From Aureitalea marina (GTDB lineage: Bacteria; Bacteroidota; Bacteroidia; Flavobacteriales; Flavobacteriaceae), in assembly GCF_002943755.1 (NCBI RefSeq), contig NZ_MQUB01000001.1, forward strand, positions 1,476,501-1,540,500: a stretch of DNA of 64,000 nucleotides, written 5' to 3'. The notes beneath the pieces were generated by a model. It saw only the letters and a list, made by a program, of their open reading frames with translations. It searched no databases and was not told the DNA's origin. Position numbers and translations under genes: made by a program. Positions 34,825 through 43,818 of this stretch are shown here, in pieces. The first letter of the stretch is position 1; each line of letters starts with the position of its first letter.

Positions 34825-35064
34825 ACCAATCTCGGAACTATACTCCTAGCGAACTGACCAGTGGTTATGATCATTCATGTAATAAGGTCAATACATTCAT
34901 GAAACGATCTTAGCCAATATAAGTCGGGTCCTTACCATCTGCGGTCTGTAGCCGGATCTCACAATCTCTATTGACGAAAAATGAGAAACATATAGCAACA
35001 CCGGAAATGTTAACACATTGTTAAATTTTAGTACTATGCGTAACATAATACCTTCTTTTAGACA

Positions 35065-35072
35065 TATATTTG
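35065..35072 (+). promoter_or_regulatory. -7 element of the DUF4870/PspC unit
   Basis: TATATTTG matches TAnnTTTG perfectly, 19 bp before the DUF4870 ATG. Confidence 0.68.
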
Positions 35073-35091
35073 CATAAGAAATTATTAGACA

Positions 35092-35592
35092 ATGGAAACT
35101 AATCCTTCAGAAAACGAAAAAAACATTGCGGCTTTGACGCATTTGTCCACCTTTTCAAAGTTCTTATTTCCCTTTGGAAATTTTGTGGCTCCCCTCCTAC
35201 TTTGGACCATTAATAAGGACAAGCCCTTTGTGAACGAACACGGACGCCAAGCAGTCAATTTTCAGTTGAGCATCCTGATATATACCTTACTGATCGGTAT
35301 TATCTGTCTACCGTTCTTCGTGATCTTTGCCCCGGATTTCGTTTCCCTTGTAGACGCCATCGATGACCATTGGCACAGAGTGACTGTGAATAATATCACC
35401 AACCTTTCGGGTTATGCTGTCTTATTCCTGATCGTCGCTTTACTGCTTTTAGGACTATTCGTATTTGAACTTTATGCTGTGATCAATGCAACTGTTCACG
35501 CAAATAAAGGGGAACTGTATAAGTACCCACTATCTATACCATTCATCAAAACAACCATCGAAAATCAATCAAGCAATGAGCACATTAGTTAG
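35092..35592 (+). CDS. DUF4870 domain membrane protein
   Basis: The 166-residue protein shows the DUF4870 pattern: NIAALTHLSTFSKFLFPFGNF, LLLWTINKDKPFVNEHGRQAVNFQ, then two further membrane segments (about 62-85, 108-140). It heads a plus-strand unit with a small protein, a PadR regulator, a PspC protein and a DUF2807 protein, a common flavobacterial gene order linked to envelope stress. Function unknown. Confidence 0.87.
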   Translation: METNPSENEKNIAALTHLSTFSKFLFPFGNFVAPLLLWTINKDKPFVNEHGRQAVNFQLSILIYTLLIGIICLPFFVIFAPDFVSLVDAIDDHWHRVTVNNITNLSGYAVLFLIVALLLLGLFVFELYAVINATVHANKGELYKYPLSIPFIKTTIENQSSNEHIS

Positions 35593-35758
35593 TATTTTAT
35601 TGAGTGTGGTACTAAGCGTACTACCTATTGGAACGCTTAAAAAAGATACCGCTCAGCAAACAACAGGAATTGAGGTACTTGGATGTCAGGACGACATTCC
35701 AGGGCTTAACCCTCAATACCTGATCACCGAAAACGAACTGTTATCTGTAAATAAGTAA
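35576..35758 (+). CDS. Small protein overlapping the end of the DUF4870 gene
   Basis: ATG 35576 opens a 60-residue frame that overlaps the DUF4870 3' end by 17 bp and stops 4 bp before the PadR start. The N-terminus is hydrophobic (MSTLVSILLSVVLSVLPIGT), followed by a polar tail with a single Cys. Position and spacing inside the operon support it; homology is not recognised. Confidence 0.5.
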   Translation: MSTLVSILLSVVLSVLPIGTLKKDTAQQTTGIEVLGCQDDIPGLNPQYLITENELLSVNK

Positions 35759-35762
35759 CCGT

Positions 35763-36100
35763 ATGAAAATCGAAAACACAAAAGCACAGATGCGTAAAGG
35801 GGTACTGGAGTACTGCATCTTGTCCATTCTAAAGGATGGCGAGGCCTATACTTCGGACATATTAGATACCCTTAAAGACGCCAAGATGCTTGTGGTTGAA
35901 GGTACGGTCTACCCGCTGCTTACCAGGCTTAAAAATGCGGGCCTACTGACCTACCGCTGGGAAGAGTCTTCCAGCGGCCCCCACGCAAGTATTACGAGCT
36001 TACCGAGACCGGTAAGATCTTCCTGAAAGAATTAAACACTACCTGGGATAATTTGCAACAAGCTGTAAATAGCATAACCAGCGAAAAAACAACGAAATGA
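35763..36100 (+). pseudogene. PadR family transcriptional regulator, single frameshift
   Basis: The first 72 codons encode a PadR winged helix (RKGVLEYCILSILKDGEAYT, LVVEGTVYPLLTRLKNAGLL, WEESSSGP). The frame then fails at a C5 run (35978-35982). Six C would read SSSGPPRKYYELTETGKIFL and then KELNTTWDNL, the standard PadR continuation, to the TGA at 36098-36100, giving 112 residues and an ATGA overlap with the PspC gene. It probably represses this operon. I consider the break a likely sequencing artefact. Confidence 0.87.
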
Positions 36101-37941
36101 ACAAGACAATCAATATAAATTTAGCCGGCACATTTTTCCATGTGGACGAGAACGCCTATGGAAAATTATCACGCTATCTGGATGCGATCCGAAAGTCGCT
36201 GAGCAGCGATGCTCAGACCGGCGATGAGATCATGCGAGATATCGAGGCAAGGATCGCCGAATTGTTTTCGGAGAAACTCGAGTCCAGCACACAGGTAGTG
36301 ACTGTAAAAGAATTAGACGAGGTGATCGCAGTAATGGGTCAGCCCGAAGACTATATGGTAGACGAGGAGATCTTTGACGATCAGCCACAAAAAACCAAAA
36401 GCAGCAGTTCTACCTCTGGCAAGAAATTGTATCGGGATCTGGACGATAAGTTCATCGGAGGAGTCTCCGCGGGACTTGCACACTACTTTGGTGTGGATGC
36501 CTTGTGGATTCGACTCACCTGGGTAGCCCTTGTCCTGCTTGGTTTCGGTACGCCCATTCTGATCTATATCCTGTTGTGGATATTGATTCCAGGAGCGGAG
36601 ACCACAGCCGAGAAACTTCGAATGACCGGAGAACCGGTCAATATCTCCAATATTGAAAAAAAGTTCAAGGAAGGATATGAGAATGTCGCTGATCAAGTAA
36701 AGAACGCCGACTATGACAAATACGGGCAAAAAGTTAAGAAAGGAGCCTCTGGTTTCTTCGATACGCTCGGTAATATCCTTCTGGTTATCTTCAAGATATT
36801 TGTCAAATTCTTAGGTATCCTATTGATTATCATCTCCTTGTCTACGCTAGTAGGCCTTATAGTTGGGCTGTTCACTGTTGGAACGGTCGACTTCTGGGGA
36901 GCAGGTGAATTCACCGATTACATATCCTTGGTGGATACGTCCAATGCGCCAATCTGGCTGGTCTCACTAATGGTCTTATTTGCCGTTGGAATTCCATTCT
37001 TTGTGCTGTTCATACTGGGGCTGAAGTTGCTTATCGACAACCTGAAATCCATTGGAACACCTGCCAAAATCTCCTTGTTGGTCGTCTGGATAGCTTCCAT
37101 CATCGGGTTGGGTATCTTAGGATTACGTCAGGCCAGTGAGACGGCCTTCGAAGGTGATGTGAAGACTTCTCAGACCTTGCCTGTCAAGGCCGGAGATACT
37201 CTGAATATGGCCATGAGCTTCAACACTCAATACGAATATAGTTCTAGACGTAGTGGCGGATTGGAGATCATGTACGACGAAGACGATAACAAAGTGATCT
37301 ATTCCAATGACATCAGACTGATCGTGCGATCGACCAATGACTCAGTTGGAAAGGTGACCGTCGAGCGACGTGCCGAGGGACGTAACTTCCAGGCTGCCCG
37401 AGACCGGGCCCGCGCCATTGATCACAACTATTCTTACAGTGATGGACAATTGACTATAGACGGTTATTTCACGACCGACTTTGCCAACAAGTATCGGGAT
37501 CAGGAAATGGAGATCGTGGTCTACCTTCCAGTAGGCACCATTCTCTATGCCGATCAGAACACTTATACCTTCCACCGTAACGATTCCTACTACAGGGACA
37601 TCCTTAACAATGGGGACGAAGAGCAGTATTTGCTCATCGAAGATGGCTCGACCAGCTGTCTGGATTGCCCAGAGGGGGAAGACCAGGAATGGAGGAATGT
37701 TGACGAAGACGACCGCTATTATGACGATGACGACGGAATCATCTACTTCAAAAATGATGAAGGAGACTGGATCAAGGTCGAAAAAAGACCTGGAAGATTG
37801 GAGATTCGAGCCAGTGATGGCGACCAGATCATTGTCGGTAAGGATCGGGAAGAGCGCAGAAGTCGCTCCGAACGTCAGCAAGAATCTGAACGAACCATTA
37901 AAGCAGATACTATCGTCCTGGACAGTATAAACAACAATTAA
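36097..37941 (+). CDS. PspC domain-containing membrane protein
   Basis: The 614-residue protein has a cytoplasmic N-terminal part (1-105), a PspC domain (about 110-168: KLYRDLDDKFIGGVSAGLAH and FGVDALWIRLTWVALVLLG), four further membrane helices (about 230-355) and an extracytoplasmic C-terminal half with acidic stretches (DEDDRYYDDDDG, about 548-560). PspC proteins sense or transduce envelope stress. The start codon overlaps the restored PadR stop (ATGA), so regulator and target are coupled. Confidence 0.88.
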   Translation: MNKTININLAGTFFHVDENAYGKLSRYLDAIRKSLSSDAQTGDEIMRDIEARIAELFSEKLESSTQVVTVKELDEVIAVMGQPEDYMVDEEIFDDQPQKTKSSSSTSGKKLYRDLDDKFIGGVSAGLAHYFGVDALWIRLTWVALVLLGFGTPILIYILLWILIPGAETTAEKLRMTGEPVNISNIEKKFKEGYENVADQVKNADYDKYGQKVKKGASGFFDTLGNILLVIFKIFVKFLGILLIIISLSTLVGLIVGLFTVGTVDFWGAGEFTDYISLVDTSNAPIWLVSLMVLFAVGIPFFVLFILGLKLLIDNLKSIGTPAKISLLVVWIASIIGLGILGLRQASETAFEGDVKTSQTLPVKAGDTLNMAMSFNTQYEYSSRRSGGLEIMYDEDDNKVIYSNDIRLIVRSTNDSVGKVTVERRAEGRNFQAARDRARAIDHNYSYSDGQLTIDGYFTTDFANKYRDQEMEIVVYLPVGTILYADQNTYTFHRNDSYYRDILNNGDEEQYLLIEDGSTSCLDCPEGEDQEWRNVDEDDRYYDDDDGIIYFKNDEGDWIKVEKRPGRLEIRASDGDQIIVGKDREERRSRSERQQESERTIKADTIVLDSINNN

Positions 37942-37963
37942 TCATACACAAAACCATAACATC

Positions 37964-38683
37964 ATGAAATCAATCAAAATTTTATTCGTCGCTTTACTGG
38001 CTGTAACTGCAACCAGTTGTATGGGCGACTGGAGCTTTGGACAAGTAAACGGGAACGGTGACGTGGTCGTTGACGAGCGTAACGTCGGTTCCTTTGACGG
38101 AGTAAAAGGTAGTTCCGGACTGGATGTCTACCTGACCGAAGGTGACGAAGAGAAAGTGGTCGTTGAGGCCGACGAGAATCTGCAGGAGATCATCACTACA
38201 GAGGTAGTTGGTGGTGTACTGAAGATAGGCGCCGATAAGAATATTGGACGTGCCAAGTCGAAAAAGGTTCATGTTACCTACCGCAAGTTGACCAGTATTG
38301 GCGCTTCTAGTGGTTCTGACGTGATCGGAAACTCCTTGATCGAAGCCGAAAGCATTAGCCTGGACAGTAGCAGTGGTGCCGACCTCGAGGTGGAGGTTGC
38401 TGCCCGTGAAGTGTACCTGGAATGCAGCAGCGGTGCTGATATCAAAGTATCCGGACGTACAGATAACTTGGTGGCCAGTGCCAGCAGTGGTAGTGATATC
38501 AAGGCCCGCGAATTGGAAGCCAAAACCTGTTCGGCCAATGCCAGCAGTGGTGCCGATATCACCGTTAATGTGAGCGAACGCCTCAACGGAAAAGCCTCCA
38601 GCGGAGGAGATATCAAATACTACGGAGATCCGGAAGCAGTTTCTGCTAAGGATGGTTATTCTGGTAGTGTTAGAAAGATGTAA
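37964..38683 (+). CDS. Head GIN domain (DUF2807) lipoprotein-like protein
   Basis: The 239-residue protein has a signal sequence with lipobox-like TSC (Cys about 19). The DUF2807 beta-helix repeats follow (VKGSSGLDVYLTEGDEEKVV, IGASSGSDVIG, LDSSSGADLEVEV, ASSGSDIKA), each about 20-25 residues with the S-S-G-A/S-D core. It is exported to the periplasm or outer membrane. It follows the PspC gene by 22 bp, the usual pairing. Confidence 0.9.
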   Translation: MKSIKILFVALLAVTATSCMGDWSFGQVNGNGDVVVDERNVGSFDGVKGSSGLDVYLTEGDEEKVVVEADENLQEIITTEVVGGVLKIGADKNIGRAKSKKVHVTYRKLTSIGASSGSDVIGNSLIEAESISLDSSSGADLEVEVAAREVYLECSSGADIKVSGRTDNLVASASSGSDIKARELEAKTCSANASSGADITVNVSERLNGKASSGGDIKYYGDPEAVSAKDGYSGSVRKM

Positions 38684-38722
38684 ATCGATTTATTGCGATC
38701 GACCAACCAACCATGAGAGGAT

Positions 38723-38764
38723 GATCCGGGGTACGGTCTGTTAGACAGTCCCCGGATCTTTTGT
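38723..38764 (+). terminator. Intrinsic terminator after the DUF2807 gene
   Basis: GATCCGGGG (38723-38731) pairs perfectly with CCCCGGATC (38750-38758), with an 18-nt loop that has its own small stem, then TTTTG. Confidence 0.85.
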
Positions 38765-38777
38765 TAATATCATCACT

Positions 38778-39287
38778 ATGAGATCAATCCAACTCTTTTT
38801 CGCATCGGCTTTGAGTCTACTGCTAACTACGACTGCACATGCTCAAGTTGATCAGAAATCTGAACTATTTTTGACGCTAAAAGCAAATGACAGCCTGCTG
38901 TTCGATATCGGATTCAACACCTGCGATATGGACCAATCTGCAGCCCTGCTCACCGAAGACCTTGAATTCTATCACGATCAAGGCGGCATAACCAATTCCA
39001 AAGAAGAGTTTGTACAGGTTATGAAATCTGGCATCTGTAGCGGAGGGGAATACACCTCTTGCAGGGAATTGGTCGAAGGAAGTCTGGAGGTCTTTCCACT
39101 CTACCAGAACGGCCAACTCGATGGCGCCATCCAAAATGGGGTTCACAAGTTTTATCAGCGCAAAGGCGATGGACCAGAACGAGCCGGAAGTACGGCACGC
39201 TTTACCCATCTGTGGTTGATCACCGACGAGGGATGGAAAATAAAACGGGTGCTCAGTTTTGATCACCGACCACCCGATTCTGAATAA
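38778..39287 (+). CDS. DUF4440 (NTF2-like) exported protein
   Basis: The 169-residue protein has a signal peptide (ending in AHAQ, about residue 23) and an NTF2-like fold: SLLFDIGFNTCDMDQSAALLTEDLEFYHDQGG is the classic first helix and strand of DUF4440 (split here over about 35-70), and the end reads ARFTHLWLITDEGWKIKRVL. It likely binds a small ligand outside the cytoplasm; no catalytic assignment is possible. Confidence 0.85.
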   Translation: MRSIQLFFASALSLLLTTTAHAQVDQKSELFLTLKANDSLLFDIGFNTCDMDQSAALLTEDLEFYHDQGGITNSKEEFVQVMKSGICSGGEYTSCRELVEGSLEVFPLYQNGQLDGAIQNGVHKFYQRKGDGPERAGSTARFTHLWLITDEGWKIKRVLSFDHRPPDSE

Positions 39288-39304
39288 GTTAAATCTAGTT
39301 AGGC

Positions 39305-40273
39305 TTAAGCTTCTACCGTTTCCTTGCTTTCAACTGATGCCAGGTAACGTTCGGCATCCAAGGCTGCCATACAACCCGTACCAGCAGCAGTTACAGCCTG
39401 ACGGTATTCCTTATCTTGAACATCCCCACTGGCGAATACACCGGGGACATTGGTTTTTGTCGATTTACCTTCGGTGACGATATAGCCAGTATCATCCATA
39501 TCGATCTGACCTTTGAAGATATCTGTATTGGGCTTGTGTCCAATGGCGACAAAGAAGCCGGTGATTGGAATTTCCTCCTTCTCTCCTGTTTGGTTATTCA
39601 CCATTCTCAAACCCTCTACCACCATATCACCTAAGATCTCATCGACCTCGGTGTTATATCTCAGGTCAATGTTCTCCATGGAGTGTACCCGGTGTTGCAT
39701 GGCCTTTGAAGCTCGCATGTGATCCTTTCTAACCAGCATGGTTACCTTTTTACAGATATTGGCCAAATAGGTCGCCTCTTCCGCGGCAGTATCTCCACCA
39801 CCCACTATAGCAACTTCCTGTCCTTTGTAAAAGAACCCGTCACAGACGGCACAGGCAGAAACCCCTCCCCCTCTCAAGCGTTGTTCGCTAGGCAGTCCTA
39901 AGTACTTCGCGGTTGCCCCGGTGGATATGATAATGGTTTCAGCCTCTATTTCTTTGGTATTATCCACAGTTACTTTGTGAATACCACCATATTCCGTCGC
40001 TAGCTCGACCGATGTGACCATTCCGATCCTCACCTCAGTTCCAAAACGCTCAGCCTGCTGCTGCAGCTGAACCATCATGGAAGGTCCATCAACTCCTTCA
40101 GGATAGCCCGGGAAGTTATCCACCTCTGTGGTAGTGGTCAATTGTCCACCAGGCTCCATTCCGGTATAAACAACAGGTTTAAGATCGGCTCTGGCCGCAT
40201 AAATGGCCGCCGTATACCCAGCTGGTCCCGATCCGATAATTAGGCACTTTATTCGTTCTATAGCTTCTGACAT
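39305..40273 (-). CDS. trxB: Thioredoxin-disulfide reductase
   Basis: The 322-residue protein has the FAD motif (LIIGSGPAGYTAAIYAARA, residues about 10-28), the redox pair CAVC followed by DG (about 138-141), the NADPH motif VAIVGGGDTAAEEA (about 156) and the C-terminal FAD motif GVFASGDVQDKEYRQAVTAA. It reduces thioredoxin with NADPH. It converges with the DUF4440 gene and is monocistronic. Confidence 0.97.
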   Translation of the reverse strand: MSEAIERIKCLIIGSGPAGYTAAIYAARADLKPVVYTGMEPGGQLTTTTEVDNFPGYPEGVDGPSMMVQLQQQAERFGTEVRIGMVTSVELATEYGGIHKVTVDNTKEIEAETIIISTGATAKYLGLPSEQRLRGGGVSACAVCDGFFYKGQEVAIVGGGDTAAEEATYLANICKKVTMLVRKDHMRASKAMQHRVHSMENIDLRYNTEVDEILGDMVVEGLRMVNNQTGEKEEIPITGFFVAIGHKPNTDIFKGQIDMDDTGYIVTEGKSTKTNVPGVFASGDVQDKEYRQAVTAAGTGCMAALDAERYLASVESKETVEA

Positions 40274-40365
40274 AGTTTCGGTTATTTCTGGTATAAAAGT
40301 AGGTTGTTCTGGCTTTTCCTTACATTAAAAGTTATCAAGAGTTATTATCATATTATTAAGCCCCA

Positions 40366-40812
40366 TTATCCTATTTTGGGCAGGAATCTTCCCGTATTTC
40401 TCTTGTACTCTTCGTAGTCCGGAAACCGATCAGTCAAATAGTTCTCTTCTCGTTCGGTTTTCAGATAAAAAAGCAGCCAGATCAAGAGCGTAAAAAAGAG
40501 CTTCCATCCAGAAGCCAGGTAGATACTGCCTCCAGCCATTCCAAATAGAATTCCCGCATAGAGGGGATGACGAATAAAACGATAGACTCCATGAGTCACT
40601 AATTCTCCATTTGTTTTTGGACGGGGTAAGGGAGTTAGGTTATCCCCTAAAGTGAAGAGACCGGCCAAAAGGATCAGTATGCCCAGAACCAGATCGATAA
40701 GTGCCAAATACCTCAGCCATAACGGTAGGTCCCAGCTGTACCAACCAGGGTCGAGGGCATAGCATAAAATAATTCCAATCTGGGCGATCACCAGGAACAG
40801 ATCCAGTTTCAT
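40366..40812 (-). CDS. Isoprenylcysteine methyltransferase-type (PEMT/ICMT-like) membrane protein
   Basis: ATG 40812 (148 residues) places the first membrane helix at the N-terminus (MKLDLFLVIAQIGIILCYAL). The C-terminal half has the family signature LVTHGVYRFIRHPLYAGILFG and ends LLFYLKTEREENYLTDRFPDYEEYKRNTGRF. Members methylate isoprenylated or phospholipid substrates in eukaryotes; bacterial substrates are mostly unknown. Confidence 0.85.
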   Translation of the reverse strand: MKLDLFLVIAQIGIILCYALDPGWYSWDLPLWLRYLALIDLVLGILILLAGLFTLGDNLTPLPRPKTNGELVTHGVYRFIRHPLYAGILFGMAGGSIYLASGWKLFFTLLIWLLFYLKTEREENYLTDRFPDYEEYKRNTGRFLPKIG

Positions 40813-40905
40813 TGAGCCGCTTTTGGTCAAATTTACAGAATAGTCGTTCCGGCGCAACTGGATATGAATCCATTTTTTCAGATATTGCAGGTAGAAACTT
40901 TCTTT

Positions 40906-41637
40906 ATGCGCATCAAACTACTTATTGTCCTCGGGGCATTCCTCCTTATCTCACCATCAGTCAACTCGCAAGTCTTACTCTCTCTGATCTTCGGAGAAAA
41001 ACTCAATTCCGATGGGATAGAATTTGGTTTGGAGGGAGGCTATAACTTCTCCGATCTGGGGACTTTGGATGCCGATGGCACCCTTTCGGCCTTCAATCTT
41101 GGTTTCTATTTTGACATTCGATTGAAAGATCAGTGGAGATTATATACGGGAACCCTAGTCAAAATGAGGATGGGAGATTCCGACCTCAGCGATGCAGACC
41201 TGGCCTTTCTGGGCGTTGAAAAGGAAGATGAGGAAGGAACGTACCAACAACAGGTAGGTTATTTCCTCGTTCCTGCGCTACTCAATTACCGTTTCGACAA
41301 CCGACTTTATGTAGAGATTGGTCCGCAGTTTGGATTACGTCACCAGGCTAAAGTGGTTTTCGAGGCCGAGGATGGAGACCGCTCTACGCGCGTAGAGATC
41401 AAGAACAAGGATGCGACCAATCCCATTGAAGTCGGAGCCTCGGCCGGATTTGGCTATCGGTTCCGAGAGAAGAACAGCATGAGTATTGGGGTCCGTTACT
41501 TTTACGGATTTACCAATGTCTACAAAGGTGTTAATGGCAGCAATAACCGCTCTTTATTCATAAAACTCAACGTGCCCATAGGCGCCGGAAAGAAAAAAGA
41601 AAAAGAAGAGGAAAAATCCGCAACTGATGGAAGCTGA
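40906..41637 (+). CDS. Outer-membrane beta-barrel protein
   Basis: ATG 40906 gives 243 residues with a signal peptide (MRIKLLIVLGAFLLISPSVNSQ). Residues 40-225 look like an eight-stranded porin-type barrel (GLEGGYNFSDLGTLDADG, FNLGFYFDIRLKDQWRLYTG, YVEIGPQFGLRHQAKV, MSIGVRYFYGFTNVYKG). The tail is Lys/Glu-rich. An in-frame ATG 42 bp upstream is less likely because it precedes the signal peptide. Confidence 0.78.
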   Translation: MRIKLLIVLGAFLLISPSVNSQVLLSLIFGEKLNSDGIEFGLEGGYNFSDLGTLDADGTLSAFNLGFYFDIRLKDQWRLYTGTLVKMRMGDSDLSDADLAFLGVEKEDEEGTYQQQVGYFLVPALLNYRFDNRLYVEIGPQFGLRHQAKVVFEAEDGDRSTRVEIKNKDATNPIEVGASAGFGYRFREKNSMSIGVRYFYGFTNVYKGVNGSNNRSLFIKLNVPIGAGKKKEKEEEKSATDGS

Positions 41638-42277
41638 TACACCACGGAAAAATTCAGCGGGTCCTATCGTATTTTGGACCTGTGTACTTTCTTTTGCCTA
41701 CGCAATCCTGCGTTACCATGTGTTAGGTCCAGTACCTTGGGACGATTTTCCCATGTTCATTTTCAATAAAGGCACTTCGCTGGCAGCATTTATTTTACTG
41801 ACCTTCAACTTCAGCTTTGGCCCCATGAATAATGTTGGGGTAACGATTCCATCCAGTTGGTTAAATGCGCGGAAAGCATTGGGCATGACGGGATTTCTGC
41901 TGGTACTGATCCATGCTTTTATCAGTTTTCTTTTGTTTAGACCGGCTATTTACGCCCAATTCTTTGAAAGTGATGGAAGCCTCACGGCTATCGCGGGTAT
42001 CAGCATGCTGGCCGGTATATTTGGATTGGTGGTCTTATGGGCCTATAATCTTAGTTTTCAGACGCACATGCGAGAGGATAAGAAGTTCATCAGCTTTATT
42101 ACATCCAGGAAATTTCTGCTCTTTGCGCTGACCCTGGGCATCATCCATATCTTCTTTATGGGATACAATGGTTGGCTAAACCCCGACGGCTGGCATGGTG
42201 GCCTGCCTCCCATCAGTCTGGTTGCCTTCACATTCTGCCTAATTGGATACATATTCAATTTGATTGGGCGGAAATAA
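41627..42277 (+). CDS. Ferric-reductase-like transmembrane protein
   Basis: A 216-residue protein with six hydrophobic segments and histidines inside two of them (LLVLIHAFISFLLF about 94-107; LTLGIIHIFFMGYNGW about 172-187). This resembles the haem-coordinating pattern of ferric-reductase-like membrane domains such as MsrQ, though MsrP is not adjacent. Haem binding is inference. It overlaps the barrel gene by 11 bp. Confidence 0.7.
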   Translation: MEADTPRKNSAGPIVFWTCVLSFAYAILRYHVLGPVPWDDFPMFIFNKGTSLAAFILLTFNFSFGPMNNVGVTIPSSWLNARKALGMTGFLLVLIHAFISFLLFRPAIYAQFFESDGSLTAIAGISMLAGIFGLVVLWAYNLSFQTHMREDKKFISFITSRKFLLFALTLGIIHIFFMGYNGWLNPDGWHGGLPPISLVAFTFCLIGYIFNLIGRK

Positions 42278-42342
42278 CTGGTTTATGTCCAATGACCTGA
42301 GGCTATCCAAAGTTCACTATCTTTAAGCAACAGCATGAACTC

Positions 42343-43797
42343 GTGATCTACGACCTTACTACCATTGGCGGGGTAATCGCACTGATCTTTCACTTATGTG
42401 TTGTCATCTGGTCCTTGTACACGTTGATCAAAGATGGCAGCCGTCCAGAGCGCGTTTGGGCCTGGATAGTTGTTATCCTGCTGATCCCTATTTTCGGAGT
42501 TATTTTCTATTGGTTCTTTGGGATGAACTTGAGAAAGAAAAAGATCTTCGATCTCAAACAATCCATAGATGAAAAGGCCCTGGAGGAATTTGTCCTGACT
42601 TATTCGGCCAAGGCCGAACAAATGATCGCGCATCGGGAAGATCAAACTCAGACCTATATTCACTTGATCCGCTTATTGACCAAGACGAGTCTATCGCTGA
42701 TCTCCTTCAACAACAAAGTGAATCTGCTTCACGATGGACCGGACACCTTTAAGTCTATTTTTGAAGCTTGTGAACGAGCGGAAAAGTATATCCACCTACA
42801 ATACTATATATTTATTGACGGTGACCTGATCGATCGATTCTTGGAATTATTCGAGAGAAAGATCAAAGCCGGGGTTCAAGTGAGGTTGATCTATGATGGA
42901 TTAGGTAGTTGGGATCTTTCCCGCAAGAACATCAGACGATTCAAAGAGGTTGGAGTTAAGGTGGAGCCCTTTATGCCGGTCAAGTTTGGACAGTTGGCCC
43001 GGGTGAACTACCGCAATCACAGAAAGATACTCATCGTCGATGGGAAGGTTGGGTTCACCGGTGGGATCAATGTAGACGATAAATACATTTACGACGACCC
43101 ACTTCTGGGACATTGGACCGATACACATCTAAGGATAGAAGGAATGGCCGTCAATTTCCTTCACTTTGTCTTTTTGACGGATTGGCTCTTTGTTTCCGGA
43201 GAAAATCTGATCCAGGATGGAATCCTGGTGGATCCTCCACATATTGGGAATACTCCCTTACAGATCATTGCCAGCGGGCCAGATACTGACTATCCCGGTA
43301 TTTTACAACAGTATTTATATGTGCTCTACCAGGCCAAGAAGTATGTCTACATCGTGAACCCCTATATCGTTCCGGACGCAACACTATCCATGGCATTGAA
43401 GACCGTTGCGCTTAGTGGTGTAGAGGTTCGGATCATTGTACCAGCAAATTCTGAATCGGCGGCCATTCACTGGACAGTTCAGTCCTATTTTGGTCGTTTC
43501 TTAAAAGCAGGCGTTAAGATCTATCTGTTCCAGGAAGGCTTTATTCATTCCAAGGTCATCTTGAGTGACGATGTGGTCTGTTCGGTGGGTACGGCCAATA
43601 TGGACATCCGCAGTTTTGAGCAGAATTTTGAGGTGAACGCCATGATGTACGATAAGGAGGTTACTATGGAGATGAAGAAGCAATTCAACTATTTCCTTTC
43701 CAAGAGCAAACTTTTGACGCTCGAAGAACATGACAAGCGACCTGCATCAGACCGTGTCAAGGAGCGCTTGGCCCGCTTGAGCAGTCCATTGATGTGA
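42343..43797 (+). CDS. cls: Cardiolipin synthase
   Basis: The 484-residue protein starts at GTG with two membrane helices (PLDc_N-like, residues 1-62) and two phospholipase-D HKD motifs: NHRKILIVDGKVGFTGGIN (about 226-244) and HSKVILSDDVVCSVGTANMD (about 403-422). It condenses two phosphatidylglycerol molecules, or phosphatidylglycerol with phosphatidylethanolamine, at the membrane. A -7-like TATCTTTA lies at about 42316. Confidence 0.93.
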   Translation: MIYDLTTIGGVIALIFHLCVVIWSLYTLIKDGSRPERVWAWIVVILLIPIFGVIFYWFFGMNLRKKKIFDLKQSIDEKALEEFVLTYSAKAEQMIAHREDQTQTYIHLIRLLTKTSLSLISFNNKVNLLHDGPDTFKSIFEACERAEKYIHLQYYIFIDGDLIDRFLELFERKIKAGVQVRLIYDGLGSWDLSRKNIRRFKEVGVKVEPFMPVKFGQLARVNYRNHRKILIVDGKVGFTGGINVDDKYIYDDPLLGHWTDTHLRIEGMAVNFLHFVFLTDWLFVSGENLIQDGILVDPPHIGNTPLQIIASGPDTDYPGILQQYLYVLYQAKKYVYIVNPYIVPDATLSMALKTVALSGVEVRIIVPANSESAAIHWTVQSYFGRFLKAGVKIYLFQEGFIHSKVILSDDVVCSVGTANMDIRSFEQNFEVNAMMYDKEVTMEMKKQFNYFLSKSKLLTLEEHDKRPASDRVKERLARLSSPLM

Positions 43798-43818
43798 TGA
43801 ATTGAAAATACCAGGGAT

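Larger units (their letters stand above)
34595..35091. other. Intergenic stretch with heptamer array, GC box and DUF4870 promoter
   Basis: No gene is seen. It contains the (GTGAGTC)12 array (34654-34737), reverse heptamers (34751-34785: ATCGAAT, AACGAGT, CACCAAT, AACGAAT, CACCATT), the GC box copy 2 (34788-34824), about 240 bp of unremarkable AT-rich sequence and the -7 element at 35065. Confidence 0.7.

Noticed and set aside
37342-37881. Long antisense frame under the PspC gene, and others such as 397-927 minus
   Set aside because: They are shadows of strongly coding sense frames and their translations have no family-like features.
38278-38616. Repeated AGCAGTGGT-type DNA in the DUF2807 gene as a tandem repeat element
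   Set aside because: It is the coding sequence of the protein's S-S-G-A-D beta-helix repeat.
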